A DNA stretch of 64,000 nucleotides from Sulfurivermis fontis (GTDB lineage: Bacteria; Pseudomonadota; Gammaproteobacteria; Thiohalomonadales; Thiohalomonadaceae): assembly GCF_004001245.1 (NCBI RefSeq), contig NZ_AP018724.1, positions 3,030,501-3,094,500 of the forward strand, written 5' to 3'. This document shows, in pieces, positions 43,592 through 51,151 of this stretch. Position 1 is the first letter of the stretch. The number at the start of each line of letters is the position of its first letter. The translations under genes were made by a program, and so were the position numbers. The notes under the pieces were generated by a model that saw nothing but the letters and a program-made list of their open reading frames with translations, searched no databases and was not told the DNA's origin.

Positions 43592-44215
43592 ATGACTGAC
43601 AAATTGACCCGCAGAAACGTACTCAAGGCACTGGGGCTGGGCACCCTGGCCGGCCTCACCTTCACCCGCACCGCCAACGCGATGTCGAACACCGACGGCA
43701 CGCCGATGCAGTTCATCCCCAAGACCGCACCCGACGCCAATCCGCTGGAAAACGAACTCAGCAAGTATCCCAAATGCCCCTACTGCGGCATGGATCGCAC
43801 CCAGTGGCATCACAGCCGCCACCTGGTGCACTACGAGGATGATCTGGTCGACGGCACCTGCTCGCTGCACTGCGCCGCTCTCAGCCTGTCCATCAACCTC
43901 GATCGCGGCCCCAAGGCGATCTACGCCGCCGATTTCGGCTCCGGCGACAAGATCAAGCCGCTGATCAACGTCGACCAGGCCACCTACCTCATCGGCTCCC
44001 AACTGCCCGGCACCATGAGCAAGACCAGCAAGATGGCCTTCGCCTCCGCCGACGCCGCCAAGGCCGCGCAGAAGGAAAACGGCGGCGAGCTCGGTGACTT
44101 CAACGCCGCACTGCGCCAGAGCTACCTCAACATGGCCGAAGACACCATCATGATCCGCGCCCGCCGCGCCGAGCGCCGCAAGAAGATGATGATGGACCAG
44201 CAGCACAAGATGTAA
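43592..44215 (+). CDS. NosL-family protein with twin-arginine signal
   Basis: 207 residues. It opens TDKLTRRNVLKALGLGTLAG, a Tat-type signal (RR followed by hydrophobic stretch), so it is probably exported folded. The NosL-type metal site KCPYCGMDRTQWHHSRHLVHY gives CxxCGM and adjacent His. The tail is basic and Met-rich (RRKKMMMDQQHKM). NosL proteins bind Cu(I) for nitrous oxide reductase; a Tat-exported relative is less usual. An AAGGAGAGC site precedes the ATG. Confidence 0.82.
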   Translation: MTDKLTRRNVLKALGLGTLAGLTFTRTANAMSNTDGTPMQFIPKTAPDANPLENELSKYPKCPYCGMDRTQWHHSRHLVHYEDDLVDGTCSLHCAALSLSINLDRGPKAIYAADFGSGDKIKPLINVDQATYLIGSQLPGTMSKTSKMAFASADAAKAAQKENGGELGDFNAALRQSYLNMAEDTIMIRARRAERRKKMMMDQQHKM

Positions 44216-44223
44216 TGCACCCA

Positions 44224-44302
44224 ACTCCTCCCCCGCGGCAGTTGGGGAGGCTGGGAAGTAAGAATCTCCTCCCCCACGACAGTGGGGGAGGCTGGAAGGG
44301 GG
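44224..44302. repeat. two G/C-run palindromic repeats in tandem
   Basis: Copies at 44224-44255 and 44266-44302, each an inverted repeat of C and G runs (for example CTCCCCCACGACAGTGGGGG) in the gap between the two NosL-type genes. Confidence 0.6.
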
Positions 44303-44457
44303 CGCCGGGGCTGACGCCATGCCCATCCCCCTCCCCGCTTCTCTCCAGAGGGAGTTTTCACGGAAACAGAACGTAAACGCGACGCCAGACTGATTTCTGC
44401 ATATCGACAGCAACAACAGGGCGCGCAATGCGCACCCTACACACCGGAACCGCCACC

Positions 44458-44952
44458 ATGCACACCACCAAACACAGACTCGCCGCCCTGCTGCTGCTCA
44501 CCCTGGCCACCGGCCTCGCCCACGGCGGCGAATTGAATCTCCCCAGCCCCGGGCCCAAGGACACCTGCCCGGTGTGCGGCATGTTCGTCGCGCTGTATCC
44601 CGAATGGATCGCCACCGTGCTCTACCAGGACGGCCACGCCCACCACTTCGACGGCGCCAAGGACCTGTTCAAATACCTGCTCGACCTGCCGCACTGGGCC
44701 CCCGGCCATCGCTTGGATGACATCCAGGCCATCGGCGTCACCGAATACTACGGCCTCACCCGCATCGACGCCCGCAGCGCCTGGTATGTCATCGGCTCCG
44801 ACACCCTCGGCCCCATGGGTCACGAACTGGTGCCGCTCGCCACCCAGGAGGACGCCGAGGAATTCATGAAAGACCACGCCGGCAAGCGCATCCTGCGCTT
44901 CGACGACGTGAAGATGGGACTGCTGAAGGATCTGGATGCGGGGAAGTTTTAA
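44458..44952 (+). CDS. nosL: NosL-family copper-binding protein
   Basis: 164 residues. A signal peptide (MHTTKHRLAALLLLTLATGL, cleaved near AHG) precedes the NosL motif DTCPVCGMFVALYPEW and FDGAKDLFKYLL. It lacks a lipobox cysteine at the signal end, so it is probably soluble in the periplasm. It likely delivers Cu(I). No nosZ is in the window. The ATG at 44458 was preferred to one ten codons earlier because it begins a normal signal peptide. Confidence 0.85.
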   Translation: MHTTKHRLAALLLLTLATGLAHGGELNLPSPGPKDTCPVCGMFVALYPEWIATVLYQDGHAHHFDGAKDLFKYLLDLPHWAPGHRLDDIQAIGVTEYYGLTRIDARSAWYVIGSDTLGPMGHELVPLATQEDAEEFMKDHAGKRILRFDDVKMGLLKDLDAGKF

Positions 44953-44959
44953 GCCCTGT

Positions 44960-44968
44960 GGGGTCAGA
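44960..44968 (+). repeat. short direct repeat left of the toxin-antitoxin module
   Basis: GGGGTCAGA, repeated at 45746-45754. Confidence 0.5.
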
Positions 44969-45001
44969 TTCCTCAGGAACATGGTGTATACCGTCCCCAG
45001 G

Positions 45002-45030
45002 TTGCGATATACGCCATTGGAGTATATGCT
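45002..45030 (+). promoter_or_regulatory. toxin-antitoxin promoter with embedded operator
   Basis: -35 TTGCGA and -10 TATGCT are exactly 17 bp apart. Between and overlapping them is a 21-bp palindrome ATATACGCCA-T-TGGAGTATAT (45007-45027, one mismatch per arm). The predicted start site falls at the toxin ATG, implying a leaderless mRNA. Confidence 0.65.
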
Positions 45031-45037
45031 TTAGCGC

Positions 45038-45391
45038 ATGATCACGGTGGCGGAAACCGCGCCTTTCCAAAGGAAGATCAGTTCGTTGCTCACGGAGGAG
45101 GAACGCGCTGACCTGATCGCTTATCTCGCCGAACACCCTAACGCTGGCGTGCTGCTGCAAGGCACAGGCGGTATCAGGAAACTACGCTGGGGCCGTCAGG
45201 GCGGAGGCAAACGCGGTGGCATACGCGTGATCTACTTTGTCTACAATACCGACATGCCGCTCTATCTGCTGGCCGCATTCGGCAAAAACGAAAAGGCGAA
45301 CATCTCTGCGGAAGAACGCAACATGCTCGCCAAAGCGGTCACGGATTTGGTGGATTACTGGAAACAAAGAAATGCGCAAGGCTTACACTGA
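45038..45391 (+). CDS. RelE/HigB-type toxin
   Basis: 117 residues. The RelE-fold pattern is visible: ETAPFQRKISSLLTEEERAD, GVLLQGTGGIRKLRW, GGIRVIYFVYNTDMPLYLL and a Lys/Glu-rich end KNEKANISAEERNML. Such toxins cleave ribosome-bound mRNA. The antitoxin gene overlaps the toxin by 20 bp and follows it, the reversed (HigBA-like) order. No ribosome-binding site is seen upstream of the ATG. Confidence 0.88.
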   Translation: MITVAETAPFQRKISSLLTEEERADLIAYLAEHPNAGVLLQGTGGIRKLRWGRQGGGKRGGIRVIYFVYNTDMPLYLLAAFGKNEKANISAEERNMLAKAVTDLVDYWKQRNAQGLH

Positions 45392-45659
45392 CATCTCTGC
45401 CGGTCTGAATGACGCCATTGCCCATGCCAAGGGTGAACGTTCCGGTGTGGCGGAACATCGTCACGAACCGTTGGACGTGAAAGCCATTCGGGAAAAGACC
45501 GGCATGAGCCAGCAGCGTTTCTGCGCCACCTTCGGCATTTCCCTGGGCACACTCCGGCACTGGGAGCAGGGCCTGCGCACACCACGCGGCACCGCAAGGG
45601 TACTGCTCAAGATCGTGGCTCAGAACCCCAAGGCCGTTATCAAGGCCGCCTCCGAATAG
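45372..45659 (+). CDS. NadS-like helix-turn-helix antitoxin
   Basis: 95 residues starting MRKAYTDISAGLNDAIAHAK. A Xre-type helix-turn-helix DVKAIREKTGMSQQRFCATF followed by GISLGTLRHWEQGLRTPRGT is typical of NadS antitoxins. It would neutralise the RelE-type toxin and repress the palindrome at 45007-45027. It starts inside the toxin gene, so translation is probably coupled. Confidence 0.9.
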   Translation: MRKAYTDISAGLNDAIAHAKGERSGVAEHRHEPLDVKAIREKTGMSQQRFCATFGISLGTLRHWEQGLRTPRGTARVLLKIVAQNPKAVIKAASE

Positions 45660-45745
45660 GCTGACTCATTCGGCTTACAGCGGCATATATCCGGATAACC
45701 GTGGCCTGCCCCCGGTTATTTATCTACGTGTGAGTTCGGGAGTTC

Positions 45746-45754
45746 GGGGTCAGA
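45746..45754 (+). repeat. short direct repeat right of the toxin-antitoxin module
   Basis: GGGGTCAGA followed by GTAAAAATT; same 9 bases as 44960-44968. May mark the edges of a horizontally acquired cassette. Confidence 0.5.
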
Positions 45755-45806
45755 GTAAAAATTCCCAGTTATCGACGAACAAACGGGCATCCCTGCCCGC
45801 CACTGC

Positions 45807-46196
45807 TCAATACCCCCGGCTGGTATGACCTTCGCCCAGCTGCTCATCACTGATCACCGCCCACAGCATGCGCGCCATGGTCTCCGGCGCAATGATGGTG
45901 TGACGGTTGCCGGTGGCCTGCATCTTGGCGCGCAGGTCTTTGCGTACTTCGGGGTTGCCGGTGAGATCGAAGATCACATCCACTGCTCCGCCGAGGGCGA
46001 CGATTTCATCGGTGGTCTTGATGGGTATGCCGGCGGCCTGGGCGCGCTGCTTGCCCGGAGTGTCGGAGTTCTGCGCGGCGCAGACGATGCGGATGCCGCG
46101 CTCGCGCAGGCGCAGCATTTGGTCGAGAAAGCGGCCGCCGATTTCACCCAGGCCGACGATGGCGATGTCGGCAACGGTTACGCTGCTTTGGGTCAT
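45807..46196 (-). CDS. single Rossmann-fold NAD-binding domain protein
   Basis: 129 residues starting MTQSSVTVADIAIVGLGEIG after an AAAGGAGAG site. The dinucleotide-binding motif GLGEIGGRF and the later VIFDLTGNPEVRKDL segment resemble the N-terminal half of GFO/IDH/MocA or homoserine-dehydrogenase-type oxidoreductases, but there is no catalytic domain after it. It ends with EGHTSRGY. It may be an NAD(P) sensor or a shortened enzyme. No frameshift remnant was seen downstream. Confidence 0.65.
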   Translation of the reverse strand: MTQSSVTVADIAIVGLGEIGGRFLDQMLRLRERGIRIVCAAQNSDTPGKQRAQAAGIPIKTTDEIVALGGAVDVIFDLTGNPEVRKDLRAKMQATGNRHTIIAPETMARMLWAVISDEQLGEGHTSRGY

Positions 46197-46332
46197 TGTT
46201 CTTCTCTCCTTTGGTGTTTGTTGTTGTAGTGCCTTCGGAGCATAACCAATCAGATCGCGTAGTGGAAATGCCGCATATCGAAACACAGCGGAGTGGTCAG
46301 GCATGCATCATCACCACACCGAGCCCCGCAAG

Positions 46333-46369
46333 TCCCCTCCCCGGCCCTCCCCCAAGTCTGGGGAGGGAG
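46333..46369. repeat. G/C-run palindromic repeat
   Basis: CCCCTCCCCGGCCCTCCCCC then AAGTCTGGGGAGGGAGA, same family as 33275 and 42281. Confidence 0.6.
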
Positions 46370-46387
46370 ACATGCGCCAGGGCAGAG

Positions 46388-47668
46388 TTACAGCGGTAGT
46401 CGAATGGTGACCAGCAGACCACCGTCAGGATGGTTTTCGGCACTGACGCTGCCGCCGTGGGCCTGGACGGCGCGGCCGGTGATGGCGAGGCCGAGGCCAT
46501 AGCCGCCGCCGGCGCGTTCGCGCGCCTCGCCGACGCGGGTGAAGGGTTCGAACATGCGACCGATGGCCTCCTGTGGCACGCCGCCACCGTGATCGCGCAC
46601 GGTGATGACTGCCGCGTTGTTCGCGCTGTGCAGTTCGACCGTCACCGTCGTTCCCGGCGCGGTGTGGCGTACGGCATTGCGCACGACGTTTTCGATGGCG
46701 GAGCGCAGCAGCACCGGATCGCCGGCCAGGGTGGCGGCGTCGTTGGCGCCAAGGTCCACGCTGCATCCCCTGGCCTCGGCCTCGAAGTCGGCATCGGTGA
46801 CGATCTGCTGCATCAGCTCGTGCAACGCCACCTCGCGCCGTTCCAGCACCGACTGCCCCGACTCCAGCCGCGCCAACGACAGCACGTCGGCGATCAATGC
46901 CTCCAGTTCGTCGGCTTCCTTGGCGATGCGCTGCAATGACTTTTCCTTGTCGCGCTCGGCCAGTTCCAGCGCGATGCGCAGACGCGCCAGCGGCGAGCGC
47001 AGTTCGTGGGAGACATCGCGCAGCAGGCGCTTCTGCGCGTCGAGCAGGTCGCGCAGGTGATCGGTCATTTGATCGAAGTCGCGCGCCAGCGCCTCCACCT
47101 CGTCGCCGCCGGGGCGACCGACACGCACGGAGAGATCGCCGGCGGCCAGGGCCTGGGCGGCGCGGCGCAGGCGGCGCAGGCGGCGCGTGAGCAGGGCGGC
47201 AAGGCCATAGCTCACCAGGCCGGTCACGCTGGCCGCGATCAGCAGGCGCAGCCACCACGGCGTCAGCGGCAGTTGTCCCGGCTCCAGCTCCTGCACCAGA
47301 AATACCGGCGGCTCCACGTGCGGCAGCGCCGCCGCCAGGATCACGCGGCCCCGTCCGGCCGGATGCACGCCCGGCGTGATCACCTGCGGCAGGCGCGGAT
47401 GGCGCGGCATGTGCGGGCGCAGGACCGGCTCGCCGCTTGCATCGAGCAGGCGCAGGCTGTCGGGCTGGCTGCGCAGCCAGCGCGCGGCGGCCATCATGCC
47501 GCCCTCCTGCCACAGCGCCGCCGCCGTCACGGCCTTGCCCTCCAGCTCACGCTGCGCGTCGGCGATCACCTCGCCGCCGAACAGGCGCGACACGCCGAAC
47601 AACGTAAAGCCGAGCAGCACGGCGGCCAGCCAGAAGGCGAGGAAGATCTTGGTGAACAGGGAATTCAT
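46388..47668 (-). CDS. sensor histidine kinase (CpxA-like)
   Basis: 426 residues. Two membrane helices (about 6-27 and 158-180) bound a periplasmic domain of about 130 residues. A HAMP (RRLRRAAQALAAGDLSVRVG) precedes the H-box LLRDVSHELRSPLARLRI, N-box ENVVRNAVRHTAP, G1 DHGGGVPQEAI and G2 GGYGLGLAI. It would phosphorylate the adjacent OmpR-type regulator, whose gene overlaps by 1 bp. The neighbouring Spy/CpxP gene suggests an envelope-stress input (inference). Confidence 0.92.
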   Translation of the reverse strand: MNSLFTKIFLAFWLAAVLLGFTLFGVSRLFGGEVIADAQRELEGKAVTAAALWQEGGMMAAARWLRSQPDSLRLLDASGEPVLRPHMPRHPRLPQVITPGVHPAGRGRVILAAALPHVEPPVFLVQELEPGQLPLTPWWLRLLIAASVTGLVSYGLAALLTRRLRRLRRAAQALAAGDLSVRVGRPGGDEVEALARDFDQMTDHLRDLLDAQKRLLRDVSHELRSPLARLRIALELAERDKEKSLQRIAKEADELEALIADVLSLARLESGQSVLERREVALHELMQQIVTDADFEAEARGCSVDLGANDAATLAGDPVLLRSAIENVVRNAVRHTAPGTTVTVELHSANNAAVITVRDHGGGVPQEAIGRMFEPFTRVGEARERAGGGYGLGLAITGRAVQAHGGSVSAENHPDGGLLVTIRLPL

Positions 47669-48345
47669 CAGCGCGCCACGTATTGATAGCCGGCGCCGCG
47701 CACCGTCTGGATACGTGCACTGCCGTCGGGCAGCGGACCGAGCTTGCGGCGGATCTGCGCCATGTGGGTTTCGATGCGGCGGTCGAAGGCCTGCAGCGCG
47801 CGGCCGAGACCGTCCTCGGCCAGCACGTCACGCGACACCACATGGCCGGCATGGCGCAGCAGCAGGGCGAGCAGATTGAACTCGGCGCCGGTCAGCACCA
47901 CCTCGCTGCCGCCGACGCTGACGCGGCGTCCGGCCTCGTCGAGAACGACATCACCGACACGCAGCACACCAGCAGCCGCATCCTCACCCTTCCGCCGCAA
48001 CAGCGCGCGTAACCGCGCCACCAGCACACGCGGGCTGACCGGCTTGGCCACATAATCATCGGCACCCAGCTCCAGGCCGAGCACGGTGTCGGTGTCCTCG
48101 CCGCGCGCGGTGAGCATCAGCACCGGCGTCGCAGTCTTCGGCTTGATGCGCTTGAGCACATCGAAGCCGTTCATGCCGGGCAGCATCACGTCGAGGATGA
48201 TGGCGTCCCACTCGCCGGCGATGGCGAGCGCCTCGCCCTGCACGCCGTCATGCACCGCCTGCACGGCAAAGCCCTCGCCGGCCAGGTATTCGGCCAGCAA
48301 CTCGCACAGCGCCTCGTCATCGTCGATCAGCAGGATTTTTGACAT
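47668..48345 (-). CDS. OmpR/PhoB-family response regulator (CpxR-like)
   Basis: 225 residues. The receiver domain has KILLIDDDEALCELL, phospho-acceptor Asp in AIILDVMLPGMNG, LMLTARGED and the Lys of DDYVAKPVS. The C-terminal winged helix has LTGAEFNLLALLLRHAG and RRIETHMAQIRRKLG. It is immediately upstream of the kinase gene and divergent from the Spy/CpxP-like gene, which it probably controls. Confidence 0.93.
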   Translation of the reverse strand: MSKILLIDDDEALCELLAEYLAGEGFAVQAVHDGVQGEALAIAGEWDAIILDVMLPGMNGFDVLKRIKPKTATPVLMLTARGEDTDTVLGLELGADDYVAKPVSPRVLVARLRALLRRKGEDAAAGVLRVGDVVLDEAGRRVSVGGSEVVLTGAEFNLLALLLRHAGHVVSRDVLAEDGLGRALQAFDRRIETHMAQIRRKLGPLPDGSARIQTVRGAGYQYVAR

Positions 48346-48380
48346 CGTGGTTCGCCGCTAAACCTACGCGTCCTTCTTCG

Positions 48381-48426
48381 GTAGGGCCGGCTTCAGCCGG
48401 CCAGGCCGGTCGAAACCGGCCCTGCC
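48381..48426. repeat. double hairpin palindrome (REP-like)
   Basis: GGCCGGC-TTCA-GCCGGCC (48385-48402) followed by GGCCGGT-CGAA-ACCGGCC (48404-48421), framed by GTAG and CTGCC. In the 249-bp divergent gap between the response regulator and the Spy-like gene. Confidence 0.55.
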
Positions 48427-48594
48427 ATGTTTTGAATTGTCCTCTCCTGCATCACGTCGCGAAAGGCACATCACGCCTGCCTTTGCACTTCTTTGCACTC
48501 CCTTGCGTGTCTCCACCCAACTGCAACCGGCGCGGGGCTATCGTTTGCTCACCCTGATATCGCAGGCAGACCAATAACCCAAGGAGACAGCATC

Positions 48595-49056
48595 ATGAAG
48601 CGTACCAACAAAATTCTCGTCACCGTACTGGCCGGCTCCCTGCTGCTCGGCGGCGGCGCCGCCCTCGCCTTCGGCGGCCATCCCGGCATGGACGGCTGCG
48701 ACCGCGGCGGCATGATGTCGCTGCGCGGCATGCCGCAGATCGACAACCTGACCGACGCACAGCGCAGCCAGCTCGACACGCTGCGCAAGGAACAGCGCGA
48801 CGCCATGCGCAAGCAGATGGATGCCATGAGCGACGCCCGCGATGAACTGCGCACTGCCCTGGACAAGGGCGCCGATACCGCCACCATCCGCAAGCTGGCC
48901 GAAAAACAGGCGGCCCAGATCGCCAACATGATCGTGGCCCGTGCCGAGATGCAGCAGAGGCTTGAGGCGATCCTGACCCCCGAACAACGCGCCCAGTTCA
49001 GGGAACAGGCCCAGCAGCGTTTCGGCGGCATGGGCCAGCCGCGCCACGGCTGGTAA
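48595..49056 (+). CDS. Spy/CpxP-family periplasmic protein
   Basis: 153 residues. A signal peptide (MKRTNKILVTVLAGSLLLGG, cleaved near ALAFGG) precedes a helical region with LTxxQ-type motifs: IDNLTDAQRSQLDTLRKEQR and LEAILTPEQRAQFREQAQQR. This matches CpxP/Spy chaperones that sense or relieve envelope stress, or LTXXQ metal-resistance proteins. A strong AAGGAGAC site and a terminator frame the gene. The adjacent divergent CpxAR-like system is the likely regulator. Confidence 0.9.
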   Translation: MKRTNKILVTVLAGSLLLGGGAALAFGGHPGMDGCDRGGMMSLRGMPQIDNLTDAQRSQLDTLRKEQRDAMRKQMDAMSDARDELRTALDKGADTATIRKLAEKQAAQIANMIVARAEMQQRLEAILTPEQRAQFREQAQQRFGGMGQPRHGW

Positions 49057-49073
49057 CCCTCCGCACCCCCGTC

Positions 49074-49101
49074 GCCGGGCCCCACGGGCCCGGCTTTTTT
49101 T
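49074..49101 (+). terminator. Rho-independent terminator
   Basis: Nine-bp perfect stem GCCGGGCCC / GGGCCCGGC with loop CAC, then seven T. Confidence 0.9.
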
Positions 49102-49230
49102 CGCCCTTCACGCCTCCCGTGGCGTAGGAACGGGGCTGGACATAGTCCCGGGCATGGCCGACCCTACGGGGGACCTCGCGCCATCAGGACTGCCTCAAAA
49201 TTGGGTAATCCCTTCAGCAGAGGCCAGTAA

Positions 49231-49314
49231 ATGATCAATGTCAGTTTCTCTTATGCCGAATCGCAGCATTTACTTGATCGAGGTCAATGACTGAATATCT
49301 GTAATCGCTAATAT
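49231..49314 (+). promoter_or_regulatory. FNR-type promoter with two sites
   Basis: Site 2 TTGAT-CGAG-GTCAA (49274-49287) matches 9 of 10 consensus positions. A -10 TAATAT at 49309-49314 predicts a start near 49321, which centres the site at about -41. Site 1 ATGAT-CAAT-GTCAG (49231-49244) matches 8 of 10 and lies 43 bp upstream. Oxygen-limited activation of the next gene is predicted. Confidence 0.7.
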
Positions 49315-49348
49315 TCTTATTCACCAACGGCGACCAAGGAGGTTCAGC

Positions 49349-49657
49349 ATGTGCATCAAGGCAGGTAAGGACGAACTGGATTCGGTAAAAAACCTGATGA
49401 GCATGGCGCTCAAGGCGGTGGTGGCCGAGGCGCTGCAGGTCGAGCTGGATGAGGTGGTGGACGAGGCGCGCCTGGTGGAGGATCTGCACATGGGCGCAGC
49501 GGGGGCTGCCGCCCTGCGTGAACTCATCGCCGACACCTTCGACGGCTGCACCGTCGATCCGGCTGCGATACCCACCTACGCCGGGTTGCTGGAGCGCGTG
49601 GTGCTGAACGAGTTCCGCGACGTGGAACAGCGCGAGGTATGCGACCTGGCGGCCTGA
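49349..49657 (+). CDS. acyl-carrier-protein-like protein lacking the phosphopantetheine serine
   Basis: 102 residues, acidic and helical, after an AAGGAGG site. The ACP pattern is recognisable: VVAEALQVELDEVVDEARLV, then VEDLHMGAAGAAALRELIAD and TFDGCTVDPAAIPTYAGLLE. In a true ACP the segment after VEDL is GADSLD with the Ser that carries phosphopantetheine; here it reads HMGAAG, with Ala at that place. So it is ACP-like in fold but probably not an acyl carrier. The FNR-type promoter in front suggests an anaerobic role. Function unknown. Confidence 0.7.
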   Translation: MCIKAGKDELDSVKNLMSMALKAVVAEALQVELDEVVDEARLVEDLHMGAAGAAALRELIADTFDGCTVDPAAIPTYAGLLERVVLNEFRDVEQREVCDLAA

Positions 49658-49661
49658 TGGC

Positions 49662-50183
49662 CTACAGGTCGTACTTGCGCTCCCAGATACTCCCTTCCAC
49701 GACCCCTCTGGCCAACTTCATCATCGCCAGCAGCTCCGCGGCGGTGAAGTTGGCCATCATCTGCAGCACGTCGCCCGGTGCCAGGCGGCGCTTCTCGATC
49801 ATCTGATCCATCACCTCCTTGTCGTCCACGCCATCCTCCTGCAACAGAAACGGATTGGCATGCATGGTTTCGATATTCTCGATGCCGAGCGCCCGATCCT
49901 GCGCCTTGTATTGCCGTGCGATGTGCTCGTCCTCGAGGGCCAGCAGGAAGGCCTTGTAGAGCGCCCAGGAGTCCGCCGCGGTCAGGCGCGCGACCTTCAG
50001 CCAGGCCGCCACATCCGAATCGGCGTCGGCAAACAGCTTTTGCCGCTGCGCATAAAGTTCATCGATGTCTTCCTGCATCGCATGTTCCTGCATGCGGTTC
50101 TGGATCTTTTCCGACAGGTCCACGGCGCGCGCCAGGAATATGTGGAGCTTTTTTTGTGCGCTCTGACCGGCTCCTGCTGTCAT
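49662..50183 (-). CDS. conserved helical protein of unknown function
   Basis: 173 residues starting MTAGAGQSAQKKLHIFLARA after TGAGGAA. All-helical and highly charged (QNRMQEHAMQEDIDELYAQR), with no signal or membrane segment. It converges on the ACP-like gene with 4 bp between the stops. No family recognised. Confidence 0.55.
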   Translation of the reverse strand: MTAGAGQSAQKKLHIFLARAVDLSEKIQNRMQEHAMQEDIDELYAQRQKLFADADSDVAAWLKVARLTAADSWALYKAFLLALEDEHIARQYKAQDRALGIENIETMHANPFLLQEDGVDDKEVMDQMIEKRRLAPGDVLQMMANFTAAELLAMMKLARGVVEGSIWERKYDL

Positions 50184-50255
50184 GTCTTGATTCCTCAGTA
50201 GGCAGTGGCACACCAGCGGCGACAAGCCAACCCCAGCCGCCTGCTGCATTACGAC

Positions 50256-51086
50256 TTACAACGCATTACCCAGGAAATCCTCCACCGCACGCGCCACGCT
50301 GATCTCGCCGTTCTTCACCGCATCGTGATACTGCTGCATCCACGGCCCGACGAACATGCGGGCGTGGCGCAACTCCTCCAGCATCAGCCGCGTCAGCGGG
50401 CCGCCCGCGGCGAGAAAGCCGCTGGCAGCGAAGTCGCGTTCGGTCTGTGCGTAATCATACGCGACGCGCACCACCTCGGCCTGCCAGCGGCGGCCGTCGA
50501 AGAGAAAGCGACCGTAGCAGGCGCGGTGGTCCACGTCGAAGGGCGCCCCTACCGAGCCGGTGTTGACCACCAGGGTACCGTCGAACAGGCGCCACAGCGG
50601 CTTGTGGGTATGCGAGGTGATGAACAGGTCGCGCCGCTCGCCCAGCTTGGCCGGCAGATCCGCCTCCGCCGTGCGCGCCGAGATGCCGTCGCGGCTGCCC
50701 AGACGCGATCCATGGGTGATGTGCAGGGCGCCGCCGTCCAGTTCGGTGAGATCGATGTGGTTGTCCCAGCGGCGCAACTCGGCCACCGCGGCGCCGAGCT
50801 GGGCATGGGTCCAGTGGGCGAAGCGGCGCAGGTCGAACAGGGGATGCTCCGGGTCGTAGGCCTTTTCCTCGCACGACAGCACGAAATCCTCGTGGTTGCC
50901 GCGCAGAAAGCGGACGGCCGGAAAGCTACGTTGCAGCAGATGCAGGCAGACCAGGCTGTAGGGACCGCGATTGACGAGGTCGCCGTTGACGATCACCTCA
51001 TCGGGCCGCCAGCGCGTCACATCCTCCAGCACCGCCTCCAGCGCCGGGACATTGCCGTGGATGTCGGAAAGGACCGCAATCTTCAT
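50256..51086 (-). CDS. calcineurin-like metallophosphoesterase
   Basis: 276 residues. Metal-ligand motifs are complete: MKIAVLSDIHGNVPALEAVL, VIVNGDLVNRGP, FLRGNHEDFVL, LHITHGSRLG and DLFITSHTHKPLW, with VVNTGSVGAPFD closing the YfcE/ApaH-like core. It hydrolyses phosphomonoesters, phosphodiesters or dinucleotides; the substrate is unassigned. Cytosolic. Confidence 0.9.
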   Translation of the reverse strand: MKIAVLSDIHGNVPALEAVLEDVTRWRPDEVIVNGDLVNRGPYSLVCLHLLQRSFPAVRFLRGNHEDFVLSCEEKAYDPEHPLFDLRRFAHWTHAQLGAAVAELRRWDNHIDLTELDGGALHITHGSRLGSRDGISARTAEADLPAKLGERRDLFITSHTHKPLWRLFDGTLVVNTGSVGAPFDVDHRACYGRFLFDGRRWQAEVVRVAYDYAQTERDFAASGFLAAGGPLTRLMLEELRHARMFVGPWMQQYHDAVKNGEISVARAVEDFLGNAL

Positions 51087-51151
51087 GGTGCAGCGACGTT
51101 AACCCGATTGGGGTAGACTTGAACACCCCACACAAAACCACAACAAACACC

